From Malania oleifera (lineage: Eukaryota > Streptophyta > Magnoliopsida > Santalales > Ximeniaceae), in contig NC_080421.1 of assembly GCF_029873635.1 (NCBI RefSeq), positions 1,798,001 to 1,862,000 of the forward strand: 64,000 nucleotides of DNA, in the 5' to 3' direction. Shown piece by piece: positions 1 through 25,873 of this stretch. The position numbers were made by a program, and so were the translations under genes. Below the pieces are notes generated by a model that was given only the letters and a program-made list of their open reading frames with translations, did not search any database and was not told the DNA's origin. Position 1 is the stretch's first letter, and every line of letters starts with the position of its first letter.

Positions 1-2005
1 TCTCTCTCTCTCTCTCTGCTAAGCTTAATTTCTCCAATCTTGAATCTATATATTCTAAGTTCCCTTTTTGAGTTTTATGTCCATGTAACAATTTTGATAA
101 TCCATAGAGAGATAAACGAGGATGCAATAACAAAATAAAAATGATTTGTTCTTCTATTCTAAGAAATAGAGAGTTTGGGAATGCGAAGTATTCGTGTAGT
201 CTGTGTCTATGGTTAATTATATGAATTAATGTTTCATTTCATGATATATTATCCTAATTTATTAGGACACGTTCTTACTTTAATACTTCATTATATTTTT
301 TTTAGAAAATATCCCAAAAGTTAGGGTTGAGACTTTCATGTCGGGGATGCTTACCGATAAAAGAAAATTTTCATAGGTGTTTGGTATAATCATAAAAAGT
401 TATAAGAATGAAAAATAAAATCAAAAACTCAAAAAGTACAAATAGAAACTAATAATAAAAAACAAAAAATTTGTTGCCAATACTTTTTCAACATTGAATA
501 AAATTAAAGAATCTAGTGAATGCATGCTCATTTTGTATTTAATTCAAACAACTACAAAAATATAATTAAAAAATAAATATAAAAATATAAATTAATTATA
601 ATTATTTTACTTAATTATTATCACTTTATAAATTCACTTGTAATGCTATAAGAATACAAAAATTTAAAATTGCAAAAGAGTTTGTGTGACTTATTTAAAG
701 TTTTAGTGAATATTTTCCTTTAATTAGGTTTCCTAATTTGGTGATGTCACACGCATTGCCTTATTTTACTCATCTTCATATTGACTTTTTATAAATTGAT
801 GTGATGTTTTGTTTTGAACATTAAAGTGAGACATACAAAAAAAATTATTATTTTCAATTCCTATGCTTGTAGCAATATTTTTAAATCCAAAGCACAATAA
901 AGTCAAGCATCTTAACAAGAGAAAATAAAATAGTAAATTGAAGTGTTCATTTTTTTTTTTTTTAGAGAAAACATTTTCATCTTAGCATATGCTTTGTAGC
1001 TAATTAGGAAATTTCTTGTCGGGTCGAGTTGGCCGAACATCCAACTGATGCACAGAAGCCATATCTGCATGCCAAACTTTGTCCTGATCAGCGAGATCTG
1101 GGGGCGGAGGACGCTGATCCGTAAGTTTAGTGCCGCACCATGAGTTCGAAGGGCTTGTTGGTGGCTGAAGTTCCTATGTAATAAAAAAAAAAAAAAGTAG
1201 AAGAAGGAAGAAAGTGGAAAGATGGGTAATAGAATACCCTAATTGTTAAATTTGAATATATTTGTAGTTTCTTAACAATTCAAAAAAAAAAAAAAAGATT
1301 ATAAAGTTGCAAAAAATAAAAAAAATAAAAAATTAAATAGTCATGGTACAAGAAATTAAGTGATACAATAAAATGATTTGAATACCTATTTATGGAAAGG
1401 AATATGTGTTCTCCATCATGAACACGATGGATCAAGGGGCCGACCCATTAAAAAAATTACTATACTAAAAATAAATTTTATTATAATTATTTTACTAATA
1501 TGACAATTGAAAAATAGTAAAAGTATTTTGTAATTGACTTTATTGTTATTTTTTAAAATTTATTCATATTTTTATTTTAATTATATTTAAATTCATATTT
1601 TCATTTAATTTTGATTTTAATTTAAAGGTTTATAAAATGAATAGTTTCATCTAAAAAAATTATTTTTGAATATCAAAATTTTTGACAACTGATTGTCAAA
1701 ATAGCTGAAAACTACAAAAAAAAAAAAAAAAAGATACCTATCTAGCCCTTAATTTTCAATTTTATTTAGGTTGAATTTTCAAATTGATTCGATTTTTAAA
1801 TATTTTTGAACAAACCTACTACTACATGTCTAAGAAGGGTGGCCTCACATGTCATCATAGAGTTTTCAAGAATGAGAAAAATGATTAATTTTATGTTGTT
1901 TCCTAAAGTTTAGGGGCGCTTTCAATGCCTTATCAGAAGCTTTGGACTAAGTACTATTTGCCTAAATTTGAAATCGACAATCAAATTGTGGCCTCCTTTA
2001 CTGTC
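1..2005. other. AT-rich intergenic region
   Basis: No gene is supported here. The stretch opens with a CT microsatellite (1-17) and has many A or T homopolymers. One patch at about 1015-1175 has clearly higher GC content and no ORF or family I recognise; it may be a scrap of an old element. Copy A of a dispersed repeat lies at 360-725 and has its own entry. Confidence 0.6.
360..725 (+). repeat. dispersed direct repeat, copy A
   Basis: This roughly 360-bp block recurs in the same orientation at 5615-5965. Both contain the shared stretches TTTGGTAT, ATCTAGTGAATGCATGCTC and GACTTATTTAAAGTTTTAG, with scattered differences and small indels (about 80-85% alike by eye). No coding capacity or clear terminal repeat was seen. 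The opening words TTTGGTAT..AAGAA also resemble the start of a block near 9409 in BSK1 intron 5. A short non-autonomous DNA transposon is the likeliest explanation, but the family is not established. Confidence 0.6.
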
Positions 2006-2118
2006 TAATTTGTGATACCCCATGGATGAAACACTTAAAAGATTAGATATTACTACCCATATTAACAAGGTGCACCTTTCTTTTCGGGAGCTTTTCCATT
2101 AGAACTCCATAGTTAAGC

Positions 2119-4620
2119 TGTGATGACCCAAAAATATATATATATATATGATTAAAGTACAATAATAATAAAATAATAAAAATAGTCATTAAGTTAATAT
2201 CAATACGGAAGTGTTTTTCTGTAGGATCCTTGATTCCATGTTTGATGCCTAAGAAAGACCTTGTCTTAGCGAGTGCTCAGAGACCATTGCGGCTCAGTCG
2301 CTCCCTGGAGGTCGGCCTGGTCAAAATGGAATTTCATAGGATAAACAGGATAGACACTGTTTGTACACGTAAATAAGTATATATACATAAAATAGTGTTT
2401 TGACAGACATACATAATAAGATGATAATAATATAGGTATCATATGTGGGGCCCACAAGACTATGTGGGGTCCACATGAGTCCTGGAGCCACAAGACACTG
2501 TTTATATACGTAAATAAGTACATAAAATAATATTTTAACTGATATAATTTGAAGAAATATATGATAAAATAATAATAATATAGGTATCCTATGCGGGGCC
2601 CACAAGACTGTGTGGGGCCCACATGAGTCCCGAAGCCGTATGGAGGTTTACACGAGTCTCAAAGTTATGTAGGATGCATAAAATCATATAAGAGTTATTC
2701 GAGTTACGTAGGATTCATTCGGGTCTCGAAGTTGTGTGGGGCCCACAAGACCATGTGGGGCCCACATGAGTTTTCAAAATTTAAATTTAATTCTTATTCA
2801 AAAATAAATAATAAAATAAATAAATACTTAAAATAGTTTATAAGTAATAACAATGATAATAATAATGACAATAATGATTAAGAAAAATAATAAAATAATA
2901 AAATAATTAATTAACTAATTGATTAATTAATTAGGTAAGTAGTTAATTAAAAATTTATTTAATGGGAATGGTGGCAAGTACTCCCACATGGCCTCCATCC
3001 CCATCCCATACTCAACCCATACCTTGCCCATCCCTTACCCATTCTTTAATTTTAAAAAATTATAATTTCACCCATCTCCTCACACTTTTATAAATTCTAT
3101 TTCTTCCCCAAAATTTTCCTATAAATAAGGAGCTCTCAACCTTCATTTTTCACAACAATTTTCTAAGGAAGAGAAGGATTAGTGAGTGAAAGAATTTGTG
3201 GTGGAGTGAGAATTTTGAGTAAGTTCTCACTCACCCACTCTTTCCGATCTCATATCTTAAAGATAGTTATTGTGTTCGTAGCACACGGTAAAAGAAGAAG
3301 GTAAGTAAATTTTGATTATGTTAGTTTTTTTTTATTTTAAATTCATACCCGAGTTTATTTTGTACGTAAATTTTAATTATGTTACTTAGTTCCACAAAAT
3401 TTCCATGAGTTTATTTTTACGCATATTTAATTATACCAGTTCTATCTTTAATATACTTGCATCTATTTTTGGGTTAAGAAATGTTCCAATCCCCTCGGGT
3501 AAATTTTCAGCATTTCTTTCTATTCAAAAATAAATTTATATATATTTATAACACAAAAATTGTGTGGCATGAGTTTATTTCTACGTTACATTTTTTATGT
3601 AAATATGAGTAAAGATAAGATTTTCACGATATTATTTTAAATTGCATAAATTATAATAAGATGATTTTCAAACCCCTTATGGCAACGAAAGTTCAAAGTT
3701 ACAGATGCTCGGTACCGCAGCTTAAAGTTTATACGGATCAGAGTGCACCCACACTGTTTACAGAGTGGTTATTTATGTTAGTGGATTTCTCCTGAGTGCA
3801 CACCTGGTTCCGGACCAGGACTTAATAAGGAAAATCTCACTTAAAGTTTACGTACGTTGATTTAGTTTGGTCGGCCAGTCAGCTAAGTCCAGTCTTCGGA
3901 CCGCACAACCCAGTCATGGGGGTAAACATGACTTACGGCAAACAGGCCTAAGGGTGGTTTTTATAATATATGTTTATACATATTTAATTACGTATACAAG
4001 TTACTGATGATTTGAAGGAAAAGTATAAGTTTACGTGAAAAGGATCATTCTGGTGCTTAAATGACGATCTAAGGAAAACGTATAAGGAAAAGTATATGTA
4101 TGTTTATTATTAAATGTTTTTACAGTTTTAAAGTTAAAAGTTTAATTTAGCAGTTATAATATATGATTATAAAAATTTACTGTTAAAATTGATGACAAAA
4201 GTTTTATGCAAAAATTTTTAAATTTATATTTATTCTAAAAGCAGTCTTGAAGTTATAGTATTAAATATTGTTTTACAAAATTCTTTAAAAGCTCATTTTA
4301 ACCACACACTAATAATAATCTTATTTACTTACTGAGCGTCGTCTCACCCCAATCATTTTTTATTTCAGATAACTCTGAAGGACATGTCAGAAATCAGGCT
4401 TAGCAAGCATGCGGGTGGGGATTAGAAAAATAAAGATTTATTATAAATATTAGTATGGTTTCAGATATTTATATTTGTGCAATTTTTCTTCTTTTGAAAT
4501 AAATGATTGTAATATGGAATATTAGTGCTCTGGTTTAATAAAAATTTAGTTTATTTGCTTCCGCTGTAAATTAGTAGTAAAAAGTTAATATCTCAGGCCC
4601 CTCGGGGTCGGGGTGTTACA
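2119..4620 (+). mobile_element. Gypsy-type solo LTR, 2.5 kb
   Basis: The LTR starts TGTGATGACCC, ends GGGGTGTTACA and is flanked by a perfect TAAGC duplication (2114-2118, 4621-4625). There is no internal coding region, so it is a solo LTR, the usual outcome of LTR-LTR recombination. A TATA-like CTATAAATAAGG lies near 3120. The tail (TACTGAGCG..GTCTCACC, then CTTCCGCTGTA and the final TTACA) resembles the end of the Gypsy LTR at 60.1-61.7 kb, which supports Gypsy. A related copy in the opposite orientation lies at 49083-51369. The short ORFs inside it are chance readings of low-complexity sequence. Confidence 0.9.
2352..2632 (+). repeat. tandem duplication inside the Gypsy LTR with GTGGGGCCCAC palindromes
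   Basis: A block of about 140 bp occurs twice in tandem (about 2352-2492 and 2494-2632). Each copy runs from ACACTGTTT through ATAATATAGGTATC to paired palindromic motifs such as GTGGGGCCCAC and CCACATGAGTCC. A third cluster of the palindromic motif lies near 2735-2772. The related LTR at 49-51 kb has only one clear copy of the long block, so the duplication may be specific to this copy or lineage. Confidence 0.65.
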
Positions 4621-4917
4621 TAAGCGTGCTTAGTTTGAAGCAATCTTGGGATGAGTGACCACTTGGGAAGTTTTCTTAGGAAGTGTTGTGAGTAAGGACA
4701 AAATACATTTGAAAAGAATACGTATTGGTTTGTGGGGCCAGTCATTAATCCGATGAGATCTGCCCCCTGTTGTCTGGTCCAGATGGAGGAGGAGAGACGC
4801 AGTGCTCCCTGACAGACCCAGGTTGGGGCGTTACATAATTTTTGTTAATTTTAACAATTTAAAGTATTTAATTTCAATTGACTTATTATTTTTAATGGCC
4901 CCTTTAAGTTACACCGA

Positions 4918-5185
4918 TGAAATGTTCTGAAAATTCGATTTTTAAACTCGATCGTCATTAATTAAAAATAAATGATCTGGGCTTAAAAAAAAAAAAAAAG
5001 TGCAGTTTTACTTACGACATGAATGACATATTGAACACTAATAAAATGTTTTGAATACCCGATTATTAAACTCGATCGTCATTAATTGAAAATAAATGAT
5101 CTGGGCTTAAGCAAAAAAAAAAAAAAAAAAAAAAAAAACCTGGAGTTTTACTTACGACATGAATGACGTATTAAACACTTTTCGA
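4918..5185 (+). repeat. two-copy tandem duplication with poly-A expansion
   Basis: Two adjacent copies of about 125-140 bp share AAACTCGATCGTCATTAATT, AAATGATCTGGGCTTAA and TTTTACTTACGACATGAATG. They differ mainly in the length of a central A tract (about 15 A in the first, 26 in the second). No coding content. Confidence 0.75.
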
Positions 5186-5614
5186 GTTTGTTTAGTTACG
5201 AGAAGTAAGCTTTTTATCTTTCAATTTAAAATTATTATAAAACTGCATTCTTTTTTTTTTTTTCAACTTCTTTAAACTCATATTTAAAAGATAGAAAACA
5301 AAGAATTTATCTTATTGTGAAAAATTATTTCCATTTGTTTAGTTCAAAAAAATTTCAAGATTCTATAACTTTAATAGCACAAGTGATAAATTTAAATAGA
5401 TTTTTATAATTCAATGATGATGAATTTTATAAATTTATTATAGGGAGTCACCTCCTCTTAGAGGCATGGGTTTTGAAAAATAAAGCAATAAACACATGAT
5501 TTAAATTTAATATTAATGAAATTGGGAGCATTACATTAAATTTAATTTTTATTTATATAATTACATAAAAATTCGAAATCAACGACTAAAATTTTTAATT
5601 CTTTAAATTTTTAA

Positions 5615-5965
5615 TAGCGGTTTGGTATTATCATAAAAAATTACAAGAATGAAAATAGAACTGAAAACTCATGAACTATAAACAAAAACTAATAATAAAA
5701 ACGAACAATTTATTGCTCAATACTTTTTCAACTCTAAATTAAATTAAGAATCTAGTGAATGCATGCTCATTTTGTCCTAAATTCAAACAACTACAAAAAT
5801 ATAATTAAAAAAATAAATATAAAATTATAAATCAATTATAATTATTATTACTTTATAAACTCACTCGTAATGCTATAAGAATATAAAAAATTAAAAATTG
5901 TAAAAGAGTTCACGTGACTTATTTAAAGTTTTAGCGAATATTTTCTTTTAATTATGTTTTAAATG
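5615..5965 (+). repeat. dispersed direct repeat, copy B
   Basis: Partner of the block at 360-725, same orientation. It lies about 0.6 kb upstream of the BSK1 coding start, so it may sit within the distal promoter. Confidence 0.6.
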
Positions 5966-6363
5966 TACGACTTTATTTATTTTAATTCCTGATTAAAAGT
6001 TTTTGCTAGTAAATACGGATTATTAATATTAAATAATCATAGAAGCATACTATTTTCGCAATTAATTGAAAATCAAAAAATCCAGTCTTTAATTTTTTTT
6101 TCCATAATAGATAAAAATCAATAATGAAAAAACGAAACCAATGAATCTTTAAACGCGTTGTCATTATTTGTTCCTTTGGTTGCAAAAAAATAAAAATAAA
6201 AATACAAATAAAAAATAAACTCGGACTTCATTCCTTATTAATATTTATCTTGACACGTAAGTTAATATATTTTTAAATAAATATAAATTAATGATCATGA
6301 TCCCAAACAGTATTTATGGTATTATAATAAAACTATATTTTACACATGCAAGACTCAGAGAGC

Positions 6364-6370
6364 TATAAAA
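6364..6370 (+). promoter_or_regulatory. putative TATA box of the BSK1-type gene
   Basis: TATAAAA lies 210 bp upstream of the ATG. It is followed by a CT-rich stretch (about 6455-6500, CTTCCCCTCTCTCCC-like), common in plant 5' leaders. The transcription start would then be near 6395-6400 with a leader of about 180 bases. This is inferred from spacing only. Confidence 0.5.
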
Positions 6371-6579
6371 ACTGGAAAGGAACTGCTGAGCTATGGAAAT
6401 TGGAAAGTGAAAACAGAGCAGGAAGAGAAGCCGAGGAGCCGCCCATACCCCCGGTACCTTCCTCAATCCTCCTTCCCCTCTCTCCCTTTCAATCTCTCAC
6501 ATTGTTTGAGTAATTGATCCGTGATTCGTCAGCCATGGTTGTTCCTCTTGTCATCTGAGCAGAGCAGCCTACAGCGCTA

Positions 6580-21022
<14,443 letters not shown>

Positions 21023-22654
21023 TCAATACTGTAAACATAAATCCATTCTTCACCACCCATTGTTGTAGACCGCCTGCCCAAGTGTGTGTAACAGAGTTTG
21101 TTCTCAATCAAAAATGTATAATAGTGAAACATTTATTTCTTGCATATTATTATTATTATTTGGTGAGAACTGTGGTCTCCATTTCTATAAATAAGCATTT
21201 ATGTTAATGAGAAATTGTTAGGTGGAGAAGCCTGGTGGGTAGAAAACATTTAGCTTTGTACTTCGACTATCAATGCAGAGGCTCACGAGCTCATCCAGAA
21301 CCTCCATCTCTCTTTGGGAACTGACCCAGTCTATGGAGAATTTCAGTAGGCTGTGACCTCTGTTTGTCTCTTGGTATGCTGTCTTCACCATCTTTACTTT
21401 GCATCACCGATCCATAGTTCGCATGGTGAAATCTCTGTACCATGATTCATGAATCTGCAAATTAAATTAGGCTCATGACCTCTACTCCATTCTTAAAGTG
21501 ATTTTTGGTCAGATGCACCTCATTATCAATTATGGGCACTCTCATTCGAGAATCTCCTATGCTTGCAGAAAATTGGGTGATCAGAGTAAGACTCTAGACA
21601 GATTTTCCGTTCATGTCAGTGAAGATTATAGAAAAAGAGTTCTTGGGAGCTGGAGAGGGTAGCTCAGTCTACTTGCCTTTTCTATTTCTGTTTCCTTATA
21701 ATCCTTCTTCGGGGTTCGCTGAAGGATTTAACCATCTTCCCACTTCTTGTGGTGGGGTGGTTTATCTTAGTTGGTGGCTGTTGTACAATGGTTCCCCAAT
21801 GTCAGATGAGCATAAGTGGGATATAACTCATTTGGCATAGGTGGTGGGCAGGAAAATGGATCTGACAAAGTTATGCCACCCCTAAAATAGGCATAGTAAC
21901 TACTGTTAATTAAAGATGAAAGGTATGAAGAGAGCTGCACCACAATGTTTTGCATCTTCCAATCTACTCCATGCATTTCTCAGGATTGCAACAATTAGAC
22001 TGACCAAGGTAAAAGGATTTCGGATTAGGTAAGACTAAAGAGGATAAATCCTTCGAGTCCTTGTCCTTCATGCCAAATTTTCCATTCATTTATAGACCTA
22101 AGTGAATAACTCTCTTGAATATAAGCCACCACTCAATAATGCTGATCTTCACTTATGAAGATATTGCACTTATATTAGCCATATGGCGTTGGGGTGGGAT
22201 GGTTTATGATTACAAGGATGGTTGTTTCAGCAGTATAACGAGTCCTTGTGTGTCGCACATGAATGTTAAAGTGACGCTTTAGTAATTTATAGATGGGAGA
22301 GAATATCTAAAGCTAATGCTTTGAAGGAGACAAAGAAGTTAGATGCCACCCATCTGTTAAATATTCTATGCATTAAATAGTCATATGAAATCTTCAAAAC
22401 TTAATAGCTCTTTGTTTTGTCGAAGTTAAATTAACACTCTGGGATTGTTAGTTCTTTTAATTAATTGGGTGTTGAGTTTGGGTAGAAGGGGACATTGGGC
22501 AAACAATGCCAGACACATTGGCTAGATCCAAATCAAAATTAGTGATCACGTGATAAGTAATGTGTTCAAAAGGAAAGAAAAAAAGAAAAGAAACAATGGA
22601 AGGAAATGGTAAATAAAAAATATGAATATTTACTAAACAGGTCTTCTTATGTCT
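21023..22654 (+). other. BSK1 3' UTR and intergenic region
   Basis: The first about 200 bases are the probable 3' UTR: AATCAAAAATGTATAATAG (about 21105) and ATAAATAAGCATTTATG (about 21187) offer AT-rich polyadenylation contexts. Beyond about 21220 no gene or known repeat could be supported; ORFs here are short and lack family signatures. Confidence 0.5.
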
Positions 22655-22990
22655 TTTAAAAGTAACAACAACAACAAGAAGAAGATCAAGCCTTAATTAC
22701 ACTAGGTGGGGTTGACTATATGAATCTTTTTTCGCCAATTTATGCGATCATAGATCATTTCTTTTAACAAATTTAGGGATATTAAATCCTTACTCACTAT
22801 CTCCTCCAAAGTTATTTTAGGTCTATCCCTACCCCTTCTACTGCCTCCCACAGTAACTAACTCATTCTTCCTTACTGGTGCACTATGTGGCCTACGTTGC
22901 AAATGTCTATACCATCTGAGTCATCCCTTCCTTATTTTATCTCCTATAGGAACTACACCTAACTTACCGCGAATATGTTCATTCCTTAAA
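22655..22990 (-). mobile_element. RTE-type LINE 3' end
   Basis: On the - strand the protein reads QRRPHSAPVRKNE, then GRGRDRPKITLEEI-like text and LLKEMIYDRINWRKKIHIVNPT-like text ending in a stop (22702-22902). This is the C-terminus of plant RTE polyproteins (HVQRRP..RGRGRP..DR..WR..IHVADPT). The 3' tail at 22655-22690 is the reverse complement of AAGGCTTGATCTTC followed by TTG repeats. It is 5'-truncated at about 22990, where it abuts the LTR of the next element. Confidence 0.8.
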
Positions 22991-24598
22991 TTGATCTATG
23001 ACTTTGATTTTATGAAAAGAAAATAGAAACACCTTGAAGACTCAGAATATAATCCGGGAGTTGTTTCTGATACTTAAGTCAGGAATTGAAGAAGTTAGAG
23101 TAGATATGACAATAATATAAAAAGTGTATTCTTGTGAGATGTATTACCTTCCCCTAGAAGTTCCTTTTTTATAGCGAAGGACCCTCTTGGTTTTAATACT
23201 TGGCACCTTTAATTGAATGAAAGTTACACTCTTTCATTTTCCTCCTTTACTTAAGAGTTATGGGCCTTTCTTAGCTCTCCTTTACCACCGAGAGTTACAT
23301 TTTAGGGTGCCCCTTTGTCTCCTTGTTATGAACATTTATTTTATTCATCATGAATTCCCCCCTCCCCTTCCCCCAACTTCCAAGCCTAGAAGGCATGTTC
23401 AAGTTCGAGACTATTTATTTTTTCGCTCAGTTATTAATTACGAGTAACCCATTTGCCAATTAGGAACAAATCTCATATTTTTGTGACAATTAAAATCCCA
23501 CTTGTAAATTCCATGAGCAAAGCTCATCCATCGAATATGAGCAAAGCTAATCTATTAAAATATAAGTAGAGTTCATATATTAAAAGTGAGCAAAGCTTAT
23601 CTGTCATGTATGAGCAGAACTCATTTGTCATGTATGAACAAAGCTCAATTTTTGCATTTCATTTGGGGTTCGGTTTTTTCATCCGAGTTGAAGGTTAGGT
23701 ATTTTTTCCTTTGTCATTCTGCCAAGTAGGCCTATTTGATCTGTTGAGCTAGTCTTGCATTCCTTTTAGGCTATTCTTTCAAATATATTTTTCAGCACTT
23801 GATATCAATAAAAAGAGAATGCTTCATCCCATTATAGTTAGGATGCCTAATCAATGCCTTTTTATATTCTCTTCTAGGTTTGACCATATTACCATGATGA
23901 CCCAATTTATTTGTCATGTTGAAGTGAAAAATATTGCAACCCAATAAATAAATTAGGGAAAGAATTCAAACTCATTAAGTGATTCAAAGTACTCAAAGAA
24001 ATAATTGCTGCCATCAAGTAGAAGCTTAGTACGTGTAGAACATACTTCAGTCAGTATTACCTTACCACCTTGGAACTAAGTCTTGCCCTATTTGGGGCTT
24101 GATCAAGTTTCCCCCACTTCCACTCCTTGATTTTTTCCTAATAGCTTGAGGTTGCTATTATCTTGAGTCAGTAATATTTCTTCTAGCCCCACAGGAGGCC
24201 CCAAACTTTTGTTGCTGAAATTCACTGATTTGATCTATGACCTAAATTTCCTAAAAAGAAAATAGAAAAGATTGGAGGATTCAAAATGTACTATGAGGGA
24301 TCCCTCCAATGTTTAAGTTAGGATTGAAGAAGTAAGAATGAATATGACAAAAATATAGAACATATGTTCTTTTGAGATGTTTTACCTTCTCCCAGAAGTC
24401 CCTTTTTATAGTGAGGGACCTTGTTGGTATTCAATACCCGACATCTTTAATACAAGGAGAGTTACAAAAGTTACATTCCTTTATTTACCCCCTTACTAAA
24501 GGACTACAAGTCCTTTATTATCCCTCTTTTAGTACCTTGAGTTACACCTCAAGGTGCCCCTTTGTCTCCTTTCTAGAAACATTTATTTTTATTTGCCA
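22990..24598 (-). mobile_element. non-coding LTR retrotransposon (LARD/TRIM-like), family not recognised
   Basis: Two direct repeats of about 360-386 bp lie at about 22990-23350 and 24213-24598. They share GATCTATGAC, AAGAAAATAGAAA, GGTGCCCCTTTGTCTCCTT and ACATTTATTTT, roughly 70% alike. On the - strand the right copy starts TGGCAAATAAA and ends TTCAGCA (TG..CA). Each LTR has a TATA-like box (CTATAAAAAGG on the - strand). Next to the left LTR, 23351-23375 is an almost pure polypurine tract on the - strand, where a PPT belongs. The internal 860 bp has no gag or pol. The candidate primer site (AAAAGTTTGGGGCC) is not the usual initiator-Met one. An old, non-autonomous fossil. Confidence 0.6.
23513..23655 (+). 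repeat. degenerate tandem repeat in the non-coding LTR element
   Basis: Four to five imperfect copies of about 30 bp carry the words ATGAGCAAAGCTCAT, CATGTATGAGCA and GAACTCAT. No coding sense was seen. Confidence 0.6.
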
Positions 24599-24604
24599 TC
24601 AAAT

Positions 24605-25190
24605 AGAACAAATAACAATCACAAACCAAGCCTTAAGTCACTAGGTGGGGTCGGCTATATAAATCTTTTTTTTTTTTCAATTTATACGATTGAGGGCAAT
24701 TTCTTCGAAGAAAATAAGGGCTATTAAATCTTTACTTACTATTACATTCGAGTTATTTTAGGTTTTACCTTACCCTTTCTATTGCCATTAAAAGTTACTA
24801 GCTCACTCCTTATTGGTGCACTATTTGTCCTATGTCGTAGTTGCCTAAACGAGAGCCGTCCTCCCTTATCTTATCTTGTGCTATGCCTAACTACCGCGAA
24901 TATGTTCATTTCTTAATTTAAATTTTAATGTTTATACCACTCAATCACCTTAGCATTCCCATTTCAATAACTTTTATTTTTTGGATATGTTGTTTCTTAG
25001 TTGTCCAACATTCTGAACCATATAGCATGACTGGTCTTATAACTATTCTATAATTTTTTTTTTTTTAAATTTTTTTATGGGTATTCCACAATCTCACAAC
25101 ATGCTTGAAACACTTACCCATTTTACTGTACCACTTTAACTCTAATAGTAGGAGTTTAATGGGTTAGAAATTTTAATATACACCTTTATT
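24605..25190 (-). mobile_element. RTE-type LINE 3' end
   Basis: The - strand reads from reverse-transcriptase-derived sequence near 25170 to the 3' tail near 24610 (reverse complement of TAGCCGACCCCACCTAGTG, AAGGCTTGG). The landmark CGCGAATATGTTCATT (about 24895), shared with the copy at 22655-22990, confirms the family. Multiple frame breaks; 5'-truncated. Confidence 0.7.
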
Positions 25191-25824
25191 TATCTTGACT
25201 TGATAAAAAAAAAGACTTTCTTTCCTTTCGTTTTTTATGACATATTTTTCTTTCCCTTTTCTCTCTTTCCCAATAAATTTTTGGTCAAACTCTGGATTTG
25301 CTTCATCACCTTGCAAGTTTCATGGATTATTCATTTTTTTACAAAAATAAAGAATGGATGGCATTCTTGCCCCTACACTATCAAAAGCGAACCTTAATAA
25401 TTAAACATGAACTTTAAGTCATAATTTTTTAGGGTATTCAAACAATAGATGGTGAGACTAATTTGACCTTAGGTGCTGCTCTTACATTTATGCTCCCTGC
25501 CTTGTTTTTAGGACAAAACACCACTTTACAATTGTTAATATTTAATTAATTTATTAAGCCCTCTTAAGCCACACATCAATATTAAATGATAACCAAGGTG
25601 ACTTGAATATGACTTTATACTGAAAGTTGGAGAAGAAGAGATTCCTTCTGTCCCTTATATATTATATTCAGGGCAACTTCCAACAAAAGGAAGGCTATGG
25701 TCGAATATTGTCTTGAGAGTGCTAGGCTTTCTAATAGAGATGATTCCTCCTTTAAAGTTTAAACCCAAAATCCCCCTAGTCATGCTTGTATTGTATTTAG
25801 TAACTTATAACAAATCTTGGAAAT

Positions 25825-25833
25825 GTGTGTGTT

Positions 25834-25872
<39 letters not shown>
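25825..25872 (+). repeat. compound GT/GA microsatellite
   Basis: An imperfect (GT)n run passes directly into (GA)n. It lies in the upstream flank of DUF241 unit 1 and is not seen in units 2 and 3. Confidence 0.95.

Positions 25873-25873
<1 letters not shown>

Larger units (their letters stand above)
2011..4835 (+). mobile_element. Cassandra-like (5S-bearing) solo LTR, split by a later insertion
   Basis: The two outer parts (2011-2118 and 4626-4835, about 318 bp together) form one LTR starting TGTGATACCCC and ending GGGGCGTTACA. It is flanked by a perfect 5-bp duplication TAATT at 2006-2010 and 4836-4840. The middle (about 2088-2118 and 4626-4692) closely follows plant 5S rRNA, with AGAACTCCATAGTTAAGC, GTGCTTAG and GGGATGAGTGACC, i.e. 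the internal RNA polymerase III control region. 5S-derived sequence inside a short LTR is the hallmark of Cassandra TRIM retrotransposons (established knowledge). No second LTR or internal region is present, so it is a solo LTR fossil. The insertion at 2119-4620 is separate. Confidence 0.85.
4836..6360. other. AT-rich intergenic DNA upstream of BSK1
   Basis: No gene was seen. The stretch has a tandem duplication at 4918-5185, long A tracts, and copy B of the dispersed repeat at 5615-5965. The last 400 bases before the BSK1 promoter are low-complexity AT-rich sequence. Confidence 0.6.

Noticed and set aside
2266-2622. 118-codon and overlapping ORFs in the first solo LTR
   Set aside because: They arise from low-complexity duplicated LTR sequence; a matching frame is not kept as a protein in the second copy.
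2088-4692. Functional 5S rRNA gene
   Set aside because: The 5S-like core is diverged, lies inside an LTR with TG..CA ends and a TAATT duplication, and is interrupted by 2.5 kb; it is the Cassandra-type 5S domain.
21613-21840. 75-codon ORF downstream of BSK1
   Set aside because: Short, no recognisable domain, no promoter or conservation evidence.
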